From NCBI GenBank assembly GCA_963848175.1, contig CAWKCO010000006.1:186001-250000 (forward strand): a DNA stretch of 64,000 bases, written 5' to 3'. A model generated the notes under the pieces. That model ran no database searches, was not told the DNA's origin, and saw nothing but the letters and a program-made list of their open reading frames with translations. The stretch comes from JAMZMI01 sp963848175 (lineage in GTDB: Bacteria; Bacteroidota; Bacteroidia; Cytophagales; Cyclobacteriaceae). Made by a program: the position numbers and the translations under genes. Shown in pieces: positions 38,653-49,162 of this stretch; positions within the stretch are counted from its first letter, which is position 1, and every line of letters begins with the position of its first letter.

Positions 38653-39225
38653 ATGAGATTATTACTTACCATTCTAATCGTTATCGCTTTGGTTTCTTGC
38701 CAAAAAGATTATTTGCCAAAGCCTAAAGGTTACAATCGCATAGATCTGCCTGCGCATGAATATGTACACATTGCGGACACCATGCCCTATAGCTTTGATA
38801 TTTCAAAGCATGCAAGATTGCTACCAAACGAATCTTGGATTACGGAAAGGTATTGGGTGGATATTCAGTATCCAGAGATGAATGCCAATGTACAAATTAC
38901 CTATAAGCCTATTTCCGATGAGGGTAAGCTTACACGTGAATATGTGACCGACTCTTACCGACTAACAGCTCAGCATAATGTAAAAGCTTATGCCATAGAA
39001 GAAGTAATCATGGAACTGCCAAATGGCGATTTTGCTTCCGTGTCCACTTTGGAAGGAGAGATCCCAACGCCAATCCAGTTTCACGTGACTGACAGTATGA
39101 ACCATTTTCTTCGTGGAGCACTTTATTTTGAAACTGCTACGAAAAATGATTCTCTGGCGCCAGTGATAGAATACTTGAAAGTAGACGTAATAGAAATGTT
39201 AAGAACCCTCAAGTGGAATCAGTGA
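38653..39225 (+). CDS. gldD: Gliding motility lipoprotein GldD
   Basis: 190 residues with lipobox IALVSC (Cys16) and the family signature YLPKPKGYNRIDLPAHEY just after it, then MPYSFDISKHAR and WVDIQYPEMNANVQITYKP. GldD is required for gliding and for stability of the type IX secretion/gliding core. Intact despite the heavily damaged neighbour. It starts 2 bases after the gldE stop and is surely co-transcribed. Confidence 0.92.
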   Translation: MRLLLTILIVIALVSCQKDYLPKPKGYNRIDLPAHEYVHIADTMPYSFDISKHARLLPNESWITERYWVDIQYPEMNANVQITYKPISDEGKLTREYVTDSYRLTAQHNVKAYAIEEVIMELPNGDFASVSTLEGEIPTPIQFHVTDSMNHFLRGALYFETATKNDSLAPVIEYLKVDVIEMLRTLKWNQ

Positions 39226-39241
39226 TTATAACTTGATATTT

Positions 39242-40039
39242 TCAGGAGATTCGAAATGCGCCTTTCGGCACCTCATCAAATACCGCTATTTCAGTAATGT
39301 CTTTCTCTCCTCGCTCTCCTGAAAGGAGCAGCCCGTCATAACTTTTATAATCCGTCCAAGGCAAAATGAAAACAGGCTCTTCATCGGCTTCATTCTTAAA
39401 GTATGCCCACTGCACAACCAATCTCGAGTCTATACTGACCCAAACTTCGTACGCATTCTGTGGGGTGTTGCCTACATTCTCAAATGTTAGATCCAATTAC
39501 ATCGCTCTTTTCGCCATTCATACTCGTATCTTCCCTTATATAGCTGAGCGTGACGCCACTATCTTTCAGTTTAAAAGGCATCACCAACCAATAGGCATCA
39601 TTGATCCACATATCTTTGGCACTGGATAATAAATTTTCCAGGGTTGTGCTATCTGTTACTTCTTTTCCTGAAATCCACGCTCTCCCGGAGTGGTCGTTCA
39701 TGTTGAGAACGACTACCGTTTCGCTTTCAAGAATGTCCACCCGCACCCAATTGTTTTTTTTGTCCCACAGCAACGTTCGTTTTCCAAAAAAATTCCAATG
39801 GATCACATCGGTAGCGTTCCACTTTTGCACGCTACCACCCATTGCATTCATCACCTGATCAGCTAAAAGTATGGCTATCGGATGCGAACCTTCTACGTCA
39901 AAACCCTCTGCGGGCGGATTATTATAGGTAATGAGCACCAGCGGTAGTGTCTTCAGCTACGGCTGTTTGTCACTGGGCCTTTGCAAGCGCTCACCAAATA
40001 CAATATGATTAGAATGGAATAGAAAGGGAGATTTTTCAT
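39242..40039 (-). CDS. Lipoprotein, LolA-like (possibly DUF6503), frameshifted
   Basis: About 265 residues reconstructed. The ATG at 40039 opens a lipoprotein signal peptide (MKNLPFYSILIILYLVSAC). The frame breaks near 39,945, continues as GSHPIAILLADQVMNAMGGS, and breaks again near 39,485 before LTFENVGNTPQNAYEVW. The pattern of a helix, then WNATDVIHWNFFGKR, then beta strands about a bound outer-membrane-type fold suggests a LolA-like lipoprotein of the DUF6503 kind. This family name is a guess from pattern. It is convergent with gldD with 16 bases between stops. Confidence 0.55.
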
Positions 40040-40122
40040 GACAGCATTTTTTTGAAATTGGATTTAAAGATACTGGTTGGGGGGGTAAATAAAATTGGGT
40101 GGACAATTCCGTTTATAGTGCC

Positions 40123-40679
40123 TTAAAAGCAGCGGTCTACAAATACCTCCCATTTCTTTCCATTATGTTTTAGCAAACACAGTTCATGGGCTTGCCAATG
40201 CATATCTATATTTCGATTTTTAAACTCCTCCCATGCTACAGGGAAAATATTTTTCTTCAAATCGCGAAAAGCAATAGTCATGTGGGGATAAAAGCCCATG
40301 TTTTTATAATCGGCAGTTGTCAATTTTACAGGATTTTCTGGTATTTGAGATAACACCTTTCTGCTTGTAGCGCAGTGAAGTTCTGCTGAGGGCCACATTG
40401 ACAAATATTACCCTTGGCTCAAATGCTCCAAAGCCATCTTGATCAACCAAAAATGCTCATGATTTTGCGCGACTTGCCTAGTGCCTCCAAAATACTTCTT
40501 CTTTCCTTTCTGGAAATTTGAAAGGCATGTGCAAGGTGATATGCGGAGGTGAATTTAAAGAAGCTTTCGATTGAAAACGCTCAGCCATTTCTTCCTTGAG
40601 CTTTTGCACATCCACCAGATACTTCTCTGGGCGGTAGAAGTGCAATAAAATAGAGGCCGATTTCTTTATTGCTTTGCAT
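40123..40679 (-). CDS. 2'-5' RNA ligase family protein, frameshifted
   Basis: About 185 residues reconstructed. The ATG at 40679 gives MQSNKEIGLYFIALLPP, the usual start of 2H phosphoesterases. After a frame change near 40,625 come KEEMAERFQSKASLNSPPHITLHMPFKF (first HxT motif: His-Ile-Thr) and, after more changes between about 40,380 and 40,500, GFYPHMTIAFRDL (second HxT motif: His-Met-Thr). The paired motifs form the active site that hydrolyses or ligates 2'-5' or cyclic phosphates in RNA. The true cellular substrate is unknown. A hairpin terminator lies 7 bases upstream of the start. Confidence 0.72.
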
Positions 40680-40685
40680 AAAGCA

Positions 40686-40720
40686 AAAATGACGATCTCT
40701 ATGGAAAAGATCGTCATTTT
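40686..40720 (-). terminator. Intrinsic terminator after the DUF4301 gene
   Basis: A perfect 13-bp stem (AAAATGACGATCT at 40686-40698 with its complement at 40708-40720), 9-base loop. The stem's A/T end supplies the T-run on either strand. It sits 60 bases past the DUF4301 stop and immediately before the RNA ligase start. Confidence 0.8.
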
Positions 40721-40780
40721 GTAAATTTTTATGGTTTAATTCCGAAAGACCATGAGATCTAAAATCAGCCAGACTTTGTG

Positions 40781-42324
40781 CTATCCTTGGTGCACATCTT
40801 CTAAAAGATCCGTCACTGACTTCACAGGATTGAAAGTAATCAAAGGCACATCCACAAACACTGTATTCCAATCGGCCATAGACCCATTCCATAAGCCAGG
40901 AAGTTCCATAGCTCTGAGGTCTTTACCGTCTTTTGATTTTTGAGACATGAAAGCTTGTGTCCATATCTCGGTGTTTCATCAGATCTATTTTATTGCCTTT
41001 GTAATCCTTTAGACTACAAACTACATCTACAGGGTTGAAGTGGGTGGCTGAGCTAAAAATTTCTTTTTGGTCTGGTTTTGTCAAATCAATTTGAGCAGTT
41101 TCCACTACTTGCAGGATACAGCACCATCTGGTGATTGTACCCAGAACGGACCACCACCAGTATCACCATCATTTTTTACCATTCCGCAGATACGAAGTGG
41201 TCGTTTCAGTTTGTTTAACACGAAACGTCTCGTTGTCCTCATCAGTCAAACCATTATAATTAGAGGCCGGCACATAGCCCAGTTCCAAAAGCAAGTTTAA
41301 AGCCGAGGACACGACTCTCCACCAGCTTCCAGGCCAAAGCAGCTTCTTTAATTTTTTTCTGATAGTCAAGCATTACACCTGCAATCACTTTTTTATAAAG
41401 AATGGTCTCAGGTTTCAAGCCGTCGGGAACTACATTATCGATGTTTTTCAAGGAAAATAATATCCGCATCAATGTCATTCAGATTAGAAAGCAATGCACC
41501 GTGACCCTGCAGGTCTGAACAACAAGAGACCCATCAGGAGTTTCTAAATGGCTCGTTGGCCAAGTCCACAGCTATTGTATCTGTAGATGGTTTTTGCTGG
41601 CTGTATGAAATATTGATTTTGACGTTGAATTTGGCCTCATACGCAGACTTTGATGGCAGCTACATGCTCCTCAAATTTTTGCTTGGTGTTCCGGCGAAAC
41701 CGTAAAATGAATGTTCAACTCTCCTTTATCATTTTTCGCATATTCAGCACCTTCTACAATGTGCTCTTCCACGGGAGTTCGGGATCCTTTGTCGATAGTT
41801 ATGAAACTGCAAAAGGCCTTTCGGCAAGACTGCCATAGTTTAGCCCATCTTCGCCAAGGAGTTTTTGCAGAATCTCAACATAATTCTTTTTTAGACAGTG
41901 TTTCTTCTAAAGAGATCTCACCCTTAAACTGGGATTTAAGCAATTCGTAAAAAGCGAAATTTTCAATCTCCTTAAAAAAAGCATAAATGCTCCCTTTCCC
42001 TGCTTGGAAGTAAATTTTTCGTAATCCTCAGGAGTGCCCTTATATTCATCTATAAAAGCAAAAAGGTTTTTGAACATTCTGGACGCTGCACCTGACGCAG
42101 GTACAAACTTTACAACTTTCAATGAAGCAAGAGTCTCTTCGTAGATACGACACAAATTTTTCAATTTGATCATCCGTAAATTTTACGATTCCATCACCGA
42201 CAATAGCTGGTTTCTCCAGTTGGGACGGAGGAAAACCACTCTTGAATTTTCCAATCTGATAGTCGATTTGCTCACGTGTTAAACCATGTTCAGCGATTTG
42301 CTTTTCGTCTTTTTCAGTAAACAT
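40781..42324 (-). CDS. DUF4301 family protein, broken by many frameshifts
   Basis: About 514 codons, the usual family length. It begins MFTEKDEKQIAEHGLTREQ followed by GFPPSQLEKPAIVGDGIVKF, and then VKFVPASGAASRMFKNLFAFIDE, which identify the Bacteroidota DUF4301 family, whose function is unknown. Later pieces lie in different frames (the 41.9-42.2, 41.2-41.5 and 40.9-41.1 kb stretches), with the last in-frame part FVDVPLITFNPVKSVTDLLEDVHQG ending at 40,781. At least six frame changes are needed. It could be a pseudogene, but the neighbouring essential genes show the same damage, so sequence error is more likely. Confidence 0.72.
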
Positions 42325-42445
42325 TTTACAGCTAATATTTTATAAATAAAAATTTGGTTTGTCATTAGAAATGCGCCTTGTGCAGCGCATTGTATTTGAG
42401 TTTCAATATTAGTGATTAATTTGAAGTCTCATTTCAATTTGACGC

Positions 42446-42908
42446 ATGGATTCTGAAATAAATAATATTACTCCCGATATTTTATGGGATTTCGATGATA
42501 CCAAAAAAGTATTGGCGCGAATACGGTTACATGCTTCTAACCATTGCAGGCTCAGACGGAATAGTGTCTGACCCAGAGCTAGAATGGTTAACAATGAAAC
42601 TGGGCAGACCATGTGAATGTACCTTCAGAGATGTTGGAAGATTGGGAGACTTCGATTATGACATGAGCTGAACTTGATGACATTTTTGAGTCATCTCAAT
42701 ATCAAGAGAGGATCAAGTTTCAGCAAAGCTTCTGATTTATGACGCGATTCGGATGTGTGCCGCGGATGGAGAATATGCGCTCGAAGAAAAAGAGCAAGTT
42801 ATGGAGGCCGCCAGAATTATGAATGTAAATATAGATTCTGTTGTGGCCATCGAGGCACTCGTGGATTTAGAGATGGCAGCTAATAAATTGCGCGTGACCA
42901 TGTTCTAA
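42446..42908 (+). CDS. TerB-like tellurite-resistance family protein, frameshifted
   Basis: About 154 codons. Reconstructed from ATG 42446 (MDSEINNITPDILWDFDDTKK), then YWREYGYMLLTIAGSDGIVSDPEL in the next frame, then LEDWETFDYDM, and finally YDAIRMCAADGEYALEEKEQVMEAARIM up to the stop. The two halves each have the acidic DG-x-DxxE-type loop of TerB, a helical domain often used for metal sensing or membrane stress. Frame changes are needed near 42,512, 42,610 and about 42,660-42,735. No other ter gene is present. The function is unknown. Confidence 0.6.
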
Positions 42909-42916
42909 AAAAAGAA

Positions 42917-42940
42917 AGGCGTTGCACCTCTGCAACGCCT
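42917..42940. terminator. Strong hairpin after the TerB-like gene
   Basis: A perfect 10-bp stem (AGGCGTTGCA at 42917-42926, loop CCTC, complement at 42931-42940). The T-run is on the minus-strand side only, as the A-rich 42,906-42,916. It lies 8 bases past the TerB-like stop, so it probably ends that transcript or works in both directions. Confidence 0.6.
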
Positions 42941-43116
42941 AATTCACCAACCTAACCTAATTTTGAAAGCAATAAGAGAACGAAAGGTTTCGATCCTTAT
43001 TTTACTTTCTATTCTCGTTATACTCTGATAATCTAGAAATGTTTCAATATTTATTTAAATAAGCTTTTGATTACGAATAAGTTAGAGTCATGAGCTTCAC
43101 CTATTAATTGACAATA

Positions 43117-43149
43117 TTGAGTGAGCAAAGTCTGCATTTTGTAGTTTTG
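43117..43149 (+). promoter_or_regulatory. Candidate promoter of mfd
   Basis: TAGTTTTG (43142-43149) is an exact TAnnTTTG -7 element, with TTG at 43117-43119 spaced 22 bases upstream, and lies 17 bases before the mfd start. The rest of 42,941-43,116 is AT-rich and empty. Confidence 0.5.
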
Positions 43150-43166
43150 CACTCTTAAAGAGAAAC

Positions 43167-46100
43167 GTGGTAACATCCGATTTATTTGATAAGTATAGAG
43201 CAAGTCCTACAGTGGCGGCCATTGTGCAGTCTCTGACTAAGGGTGGAAATGTAAGACTGAAAGGTCTTTCAGGAAGTTCTGATGCACTCATCAGTGCGGC
43301 AGTCGTATCTCAGAATGACAAAACGCACGTTTTTCTTCTTCATGACAAAGAGGAAGCCGCCTATTTCTTAGACGATTTGCGAAATTTTGTTTCCGACACA
43401 GAATGCTTGCTTTTTCCTGGTTCGTACAAAAAGCCCTATCAGTTTGAAGAAACAGACAATGCGAATATTCTTCTCAGAGCAGAAGTGTTGAGTAAAATCA
43501 ACGCGAAAGGTCATGATCGGTTGGTAGTGGTCACTTACCCTGATGCGCTTTATGAAAAAGTAATTAACAAAACTTCGCTCACAGAAAATACCTTTCAAAT
43601 ATCTAAAGGTGAAAAGTTAGATGTGGAGTTCGTCAATGAATTGCTGATAAGCTACGATTTTGAAAGAGTAGATTTCGTTTACGAGGCAGGTCAGTTTTCA
43701 GTTCGTGGAGGAATTATTGATGTTTTTTCCTTTGGAAACGAATATCCTTATAGACTTGAGCTTTTTGGTGACGAAATAGAAAGTCTCCGGGAATTTGACC
43801 CAGAAACTCAACTTAGTCGCAAGCCGCTCACACGAGTAAACCTGCTCCCAAATATTCAGACCAAATTGCTCAAAGAGCCGCGCCAATCATTTTTGGATTT
43901 TCTGCCTCAAGACAGTTGTATTTGGCTAAAGGACTATCGCGAGACATTAGACTTAATAGAAAAGGGCTATAATAAAGCCGAAGAGTCTTTTGCGGAAATG
44001 ATGAGAAAAAGTGGTGATACTCAAGTAGTATTCAGCCCAAAAGATCTTTTTGATTCGGAAAAAACCTTTGATCCAATTCTAAGAAAATTCAACTTAATAG
44101 AATTTGGAAATCGCTTTTACCTCAAACCGAAAGAGGAATATAAGTTTGAAATCAAACCACAACCTCATTTCAACAAAAATTTTGAGCTACTTGCCAAAGA
44201 TCTTTTTGAGTTCCAGAGCAAAGGCTATCAGACAGTAATAATTGCTGAATCCGTCAAGCAGATTCAGCGGCTTGGAGACGATTTTTGATAAAATCAATTC
44301 GCATATTTCTTACAATGGCATCAATGGGAGTCTGAGAGAAGGATTCATTGATGATGAAATGGAGTTGGTTTGCTACACGGATCATCAGATTTTTGATCGT
44401 TTTCACAACTACAAGAAGAAAGAAAAATTCTCCAATTCCAAGTCACTCACCATCAAGGAGCTGCAAACATTGTCTCCAGGAGATTATGTTGTTCACATAG
44501 ATTATGGTGTGGGCAGATTCGCTGGATTAGACAAAGTAGATGTAGGCGGCAACAAGCAGGAGGCACTACGAGTCATTTACAGGGATGACGATTTGCTCTA
44601 TGTGAGTATTCACTCTCTTCACAAAATATCTAAATATTCCAGCAAAGACAGTGAGCCACCGTCCATCAATAAGCTGGGAAATCAAGATTGGGAAAATAAA
44701 AAGAAGCGTGTCAAAAAACACGTTAAGGACATTGCCAAGGAGTTGATTAGCCTTTATGCCAAAAGAAAGGCTGCGCCAGGTTATACTTTTCCTCCAGATG
44801 ATTATTTGCAGGCGGAGCTAGAGTCTTCCTTTTTATATCAAGACACACCTGACCAAGCTCTGGCCATTAGCGATGTAAAAGCCGACATGGAGCAAGCCCA
44901 CCCAATGGATCGATTGGTTTGTGGTGATGTAGGTTTTGGAAAGACTGAAGTAGCCGTGCGTGCTGCATTTCAAATCTGTGAATAGTGGCAAACAGGTTGC
45001 CGTGCTAGTACCTACTACCATTCTGGCCATGCAGCACTTTCCGCACGTTTGCCGAAAGATTGGAGCAATTTCCCGTGACGGTAGATTATATCAACCGATT
45101 TCGCACCACAAAAGAAATCTACCGAGATCAAGAAAAAAGTAAAAGCGGGTCAAATTGATATACTTATTGGTACCCATAGAATCGTGAATAAGGATATTGA
45201 ATTCAAGGATTTGGGTTTGATGATCATAGATGAAGAGCAAAAATTTGGGGTGACTGTAAAAGAGCGCCTCAAGGAAATGCGAATAAATGTGGATGCACTT
45301 ACGCTCACGGCTACTCCGATTCCTCGTACCCTGCATTTTTCTTTGATGGGTGCACGGGATTTATCTATTATTTCCACGCCACCACCAAATAGAAGACCCG
45401 TAACAACGGAACTAGCCACTTTCGAAGAAGATGTGATTCGTGATGCTGTGAGCCATGAGCTCAGAAGGGGTGGACAGGTTTTTTTCGTTCATAATCGAGT
45501 AAACGACATTGAGTCCATTGGCAATACGATTCATAGATTGGTGCCAGATGCAAAAATAGGTTTGGCGCATGGTCAAATGGACGGTAAGCTTTTGGAAAAG
45601 GTAATGCTCAAATTCATCGAAGGTGACTATGATGTGTTGGTGTCTACCAATATCATCGAGTCTGGTTTGGACATTCCGAATGCCAATACTATCATCATCA
45701 ACCGTGCGCACATGTTTGGGCTTTCGGATCTTCACCAGATGCGAGGGAGAGTAGGGCGATCCAATACCAAAGCCTATTGTTATTTACTTACTCCTCCTAC
45801 AGCTTCCCTTTCGGCGGATGCCAGAAAACGCCTCACTACTTTGGAAGAATTTTCTGATCTGGGTGATGGGTTTAAAGTAGCCATGCGCGACTTGGACATT
45901 CGAGGAGCAGGGAATTTGCTTGGAAGTGAGCAAAGTGGGTTTATCAACGATATGGGTATGGAGGTTTATCACAAAATCTTGGATGAAGCCGTGTCGGAAT
46001 TGAAAGAAACTGAATTTAAAGAACTATTCGAAAATGAAACGGATAGGAATCGCTTCGAAACCAGCACCGATGATTGTGTCATTGAAACAGATTTAGAAAT

Positions 46101-46536
46101 ATTAATTCCTGATAGCTATGTCTCCAATATTTCCGAACGACTTGGTCTTTACTCTGAGCTAGACAACCTCAAAAATGAAGAGCAGCTAAAGGCCTTTGGA
46201 GCAAGTATCAAAGACCGGTTTGGTTCTTTGCCAGAAGCTGTGCACAACCTATTAGAATCTGTAAGGGTGCGGTGGGCTGCTGAGCTTTTAGGCTTTGAAA
46301 AGGTTATGATCAAGGCCGAATTGATGAAATGTTATCTTTCTGAGAAGAAAACAGAAAAATATTTTCAATCGGCTACATTTGGGAAAATTCTTCAATATGT
46401 TCAAAAGCATCCAAATGCTTGCAATATGAAAGAACATCGAAAAAAACTCATTATTAGCATAAAAAACGTAGATTCTGTGCAACTTGCCCGTGAAATTCTA
46501 ACAAACATTTCTTTGGATGATCCAAAAACAAATTAG
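43167..46536 (+). CDS. mfd: Transcription-repair coupling factor Mfd, frameshifted
   Basis: About 1122 codons, the usual length. UvrB-homology N-terminal part (1-370), then the RNA-polymerase-interacting domain (LSPGDYVVHIDYGVGRFAGLDKVD) and DEAD-type translocase motifs (Walker A LVCGDVGFGKTEVAVRAAF, Walker B as IIDEEQKFGV). The second helicase half follows (ATPIPRTLHFSLMGARDLSII, HNRVNDIE, TNIIESGLDIPNANTIII, QMRGRVGRS) and a C-terminal TRCF domain. Frame changes are needed near 44,270, 44,970, 45,045 and 45,130 (a run of A). Mfd dislodges stalled RNA polymerase and recruits UvrAB. It starts with GTG at 43167, 17 bases after a -7 element. Confidence 0.93.
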
Positions 46537-46613
46537 GGTTCACACAATATTTAATGCTTTTTAGAATTAATAAACTAAACGAATGCACTAAATAATTGCC
46601 AATAAGGTCTATT

Positions 46614-46645
46614 TTTGGAATATTTGTATTTATTGCTACTTTGTG
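46614..46645 (+). promoter_or_regulatory. Candidate promoter of gldJ
   Basis: TTTG (46614-46617), 19 bases, then TACTTTGTG (46637-46645), close to TAnnTTTG with the standard -33/-7 spacing, 25 bases before the ATG. Another TAnnTTTG match (TATTTTTG, 46610-46617) overlaps the -33. Confidence 0.45.
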
Positions 46646-46670
46646 CATTTGAAATAAAGAAAAACAGGTT

Positions 46671-47993
46671 ATGAAAAAATTAGTGAATGTGGCAGCTTAT
46701 GCAGGCTCCCTCCTTTCCCTTGCCGTGATGGTATCGTCATGCGGTGGTCAGGGAAATCCAACTGGATCCAATCCTGGACCAATCAGTAATGCGACGGGAC
46801 TGGAGTTCAACGAAGAAGGTGGTTTTCAGGTAAATGATTTTGCCGGACAGCCCGACGGACCCAACTTGATTTTTATCGAAGGTGGTCGTACAGTTCTAGG
46901 ATCTTTTGAAGAAGATCTTTTGAATAGCAACAACAGTATTGAAAGAGCTGTGACTGTAGCGTCGTTCTATATGGACGAAACAGAAGTTGCTAACATCAAC
47001 TGGTTAGAATATGAATATTATATCAAGCAAGACTCAGACGAGTACTTTTGGAAGAACAACCTACCAGATACTACGGTATGGGCAAAAGATCTTGCTTACA
47101 ATGATCCTTATGTAGATCATTATTACAGATACCCTGGATTCAGATTTTTCCCTGTAGTAGGTGTAAACTGGAGACAAGCGGTGAACTACTGTAAATGGAG
47201 AACATCAGTGGTAAATCAGAAATTGGCTTTAGATGCTGGACTACTTGATCCATTAGAAAGTGGAGACGCTTTTGCTGGAGCTGAAGGTGGAGAAGTTGCT
47301 AGTACTGGTGGAAGCGGTAGAATTCCATTGGAATCTGGCGTAGTACTTCCAGACTATAGACTACCTACAGAAGCTGAGTGGGAATATGCCGCTCAAGCAC
47401 TTATCGGTACTCAGTGGCTAGACGAAAACCAAACACACAGAAGACTTTATCCTTGGGATGGTCACGCTCTTAGAAATCCTTACGGAAAAAGCATGGGTTA
47501 TTTCCTTGCTAACTTCAAAAGAGGTAAAGGTGATTATGCTGGTATCGCAGGTAAACTTAATGATGGAGCTATGATCCCTACTTATGTTTACGATTACCCA
47601 CCAAATGACTTTGGTCTTTACAACATGGCTGGAAACGTGAACGAATGGGTACAAGACGTTTATCGTCCTTTGTCTTTCCAAGACATGGATGACATGAACC
47701 CTGCACGTAGAGATGCCATTGGTGATGGCGAAGAAGGCTATGATGCTTCTTACACCTTCATTGGTAATGAAAGATTATACACAGAAGAGGAATGGGTGCA
47801 AGTTTCAGGACTTCAAAAATCGTACAATGCGGATAACCCGCCAACAAAAAGAATGCGTGTATACAAAGGAGGATCATGGGCTGATGTAGCTTACTGGTTG
47901 TCTCCAGGTACTAGAAGAGCATTGTTTGAAGACTCTGCTACTTCTACCATTGGCTTTAGATGCGCAATGATCAGAGCTGGTGCAAACTTTTAA
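46671..47993 (+). CDS. gldJ: Gliding motility lipoprotein GldJ-like
   Basis: 440 residues, intact. Lipoprotein signal ending VMVSSC (Cys24), then a formylglycine-generating-enzyme-like fold: PNLIFIEGGRTVLGSFEED, VASFYMDETEVANINWLEYEYYI, FFPVVGVNWRQAVNYCKWR, YRLPTEAEWEYAAQALIGT, FGLYNMAGNVNEWVQDVYRPLSF and RVYKGGSWADVAYWLSPG. GldJ and GldK are the two gliding/type IX secretion lipoproteins with this fold. The ELETEV-like block and the LSFQDMDDMNP segment point to GldJ. Lacking the catalytic Cys pair seen in true formylglycine-generating enzymes, it is probably structural. It has its own promoter and terminator. Confidence 0.75.
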   Translation: MKKLVNVAAYAGSLLSLAVMVSSCGGQGNPTGSNPGPISNATGLEFNEEGGFQVNDFAGQPDGPNLIFIEGGRTVLGSFEEDLLNSNNSIERAVTVASFYMDETEVANINWLEYEYYIKQDSDEYFWKNNLPDTTVWAKDLAYNDPYVDHYYRYPGFRFFPVVGVNWRQAVNYCKWRTSVVNQKLALDAGLLDPLESGDAFAGAEGGEVASTGGSGRIPLESGVVLPDYRLPTEAEWEYAAQALIGTQWLDENQTHRRLYPWDGHALRNPYGKSMGYFLANFKRGKGDYAGIAGKLNDGAMIPTYVYDYPPNDFGLYNMAGNVNEWVQDVYRPLSFQDMDDMNPARRDAIGDGEEGYDASYTFIGNERLYTEEEWVQVSGLQKSYNADNPPTKRMRVYKGGSWADVAYWLSPGTRRALFEDSATSTIGFRCAMIRAGANF

Positions 47994-48016
47994 TAATCTA
48001 TATTTCTTTATTGAAG

Positions 48017-48045
48017 AAGGCTTCCCGAAACGGAAGCCTTTTTTT
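48017..48045 (+). terminator. Intrinsic terminator of gldJ
   Basis: A perfect 9-bp stem (AAGGCTTCC at 48017-48025, loop CGAAAC, complement at 48032-48040) followed by a T-run, 23 bases after the gldJ stop. The T-run reaches the comF stop codon, so the two convergent genes share it. Confidence 0.88.
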
Positions 48046-48742
48046 ATCTCCCTGCCGCAATACCCAAAATCGAAACGGACTTAACTCCTGCGATTACGAG
48101 CACATCAACCAGCATGCCAATGGTGGCTCCAGTAGTAATCACATCATCAACAACCAATACATCTTTGTCTTCCAAACTTTGCGGGTCTACAACTTCAAAC
48201 ACATTCTCAACATTCATCCAACGATCAACTTTAGACTTTTTGGTTTGCGTTTTGGTATTGACTTTACGAATTACACTTTCTGTATTTATCGGAATTATGA
48301 GCGCATCGGAGAGACCTTGGGCAAAACTTTCACTTTGATTGAAGCCGCGACTGGCTAGTTTGCTTTTATGAATCGGAACTGGAATAATTAGATCCGCGTT
48401 CAATTTGGAACTCTTTAGATTGTATCCGTACCAAACACCCAGTAACTGACCAATTTCTGGTCTATTTTTGTACTTCATCGTGTGGATAAGGCGCTGCGCC
48501 AAGCCGTGCTGATGATAAAATAGGTATGCGGCGACAAATTTTACCTTATTTTCGTAGACAAACTTCTGCTGAAGGGCGTGAGAATGCTGTATATGGTACT
48601 GGGTCTGGGGCAGAGCCCATCTACAGCCTGTACAGAGCACTTCTTCTTGATGAATAAGTGCTTTTTTGCAGCCTACACATACCCTCGGCAGGAGTAGTGA
48701 GACGAACGAATTGAGAAAGTCATTTAGTTTGAAATTCTTCAT
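48044..48742 (-). CDS. comF: ComF family phosphoribosyltransferase-like protein
   Basis: 232 residues from the ATG at 48742 (MKNFKLNDFLNSFVSLLLPR); an upstream ATG at 48760 adds an unconserved hydrophobic stretch. A four-Cys zinc-finger-like motif (CVGC...CTGC, about 21-40) is followed by a phosphoribosyltransferase domain with the PRPP loop VLVVDDVITTGATI near 205. ComF supports DNA uptake in competence in some bacteria, and it is widespread elsewhere with an undefined role. It stands alone, divergent from the DUF4175 operon. Confidence 0.85.
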   Translation of the reverse strand: MKNFKLNDFLNSFVSLLLPRVCVGCKKALIHQEEVLCTGCRWALPQTQYHIQHSHALQQKFVYENKVKFVAAYLFYHQHGLAQRLIHTMKYKNRPEIGQLLGVWYGYNLKSSKLNADLIIPVPIHKSKLASRGFNQSESFAQGLSDALIIPINTESVIRKVNTKTQTKKSKVDRWMNVENVFEVVDPQSLEDKDVLVVDDVITTGATIGMLVDVLVIAGVKSVSILGIAAGR

Positions 48743-48770
48743 GACAAATAAATATAGCACATTGCGTTAA

Positions 48771-49133
48771 ATGGTATATAAAAAAGATCTGGATTTAGAA
48801 ATAAAATGGCAAAAGCTTCTGCGTTTGTTAGAAGATTCGATTGAAAAAAAACCCAAGGATCTAAATGCCGTTCTGTTCCTAATTGGCGTTCAAGAATTAG
48901 GAAAAGGTATACGTGAATTTTCTAAGGAAGAGAAACAAGACCTCATGCACATTGCTACTTGTAAAGTACTGTCATACTCAGATTTTTATGAGTTGGAAGG
49001 ACTCGATGAAGAAGGTTGGCCACATTGGAAGAAGAAATCAGACATACCAAAATTTGATTTATTGGAACAAGAGAAACTCTTGAAGATGCATGTACTGGAA
49101 TACTTCTCTAAAGAACTTAAATTTGACGTATGA
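48771..49133 (+). CDS. Conserved hypothetical protein
   Basis: 120 residues, charged and mostly helical (LDLEIKWQKLLRLLEDSIEKKPKDL, AVLFLIGVQELGKGIREFSKEEKQDLMHIATCKVL). No family I can name and no signal peptide. It opens the long plus-strand operon running to the Ig-like gene; DUF4175 follows 29 bases later. Intact. Its position ahead of housekeeping genes suggests a small cytoplasmic role. Confidence 0.7.
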   Translation: MVYKKDLDLEIKWQKLLRLLEDSIEKKPKDLNAVLFLIGVQELGKGIREFSKEEKQDLMHIATCKVLSYSDFYELEGLDEEGWPHWKKKSDIPKFDLLEQEKLLKMHVLEYFSKELKFDV

Positions 49134-49162
49134 AGCCAAATTGCGTGAATATCAATTGAGCT

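Noticed and set aside
39078..39091. TTTCACGTGA inside gldD as another parS site
   Set aside because: Only the central bases match; the right arm (CTGACA) does not fit the ParB consensus.
46671..47993. Calling this an active formylglycine-generating enzyme
   Set aside because: The fold matches but the context (lipoprotein, gliding-type N-terminus) and lack of the catalytic Cys pair point to a structural GldJ-type protein.
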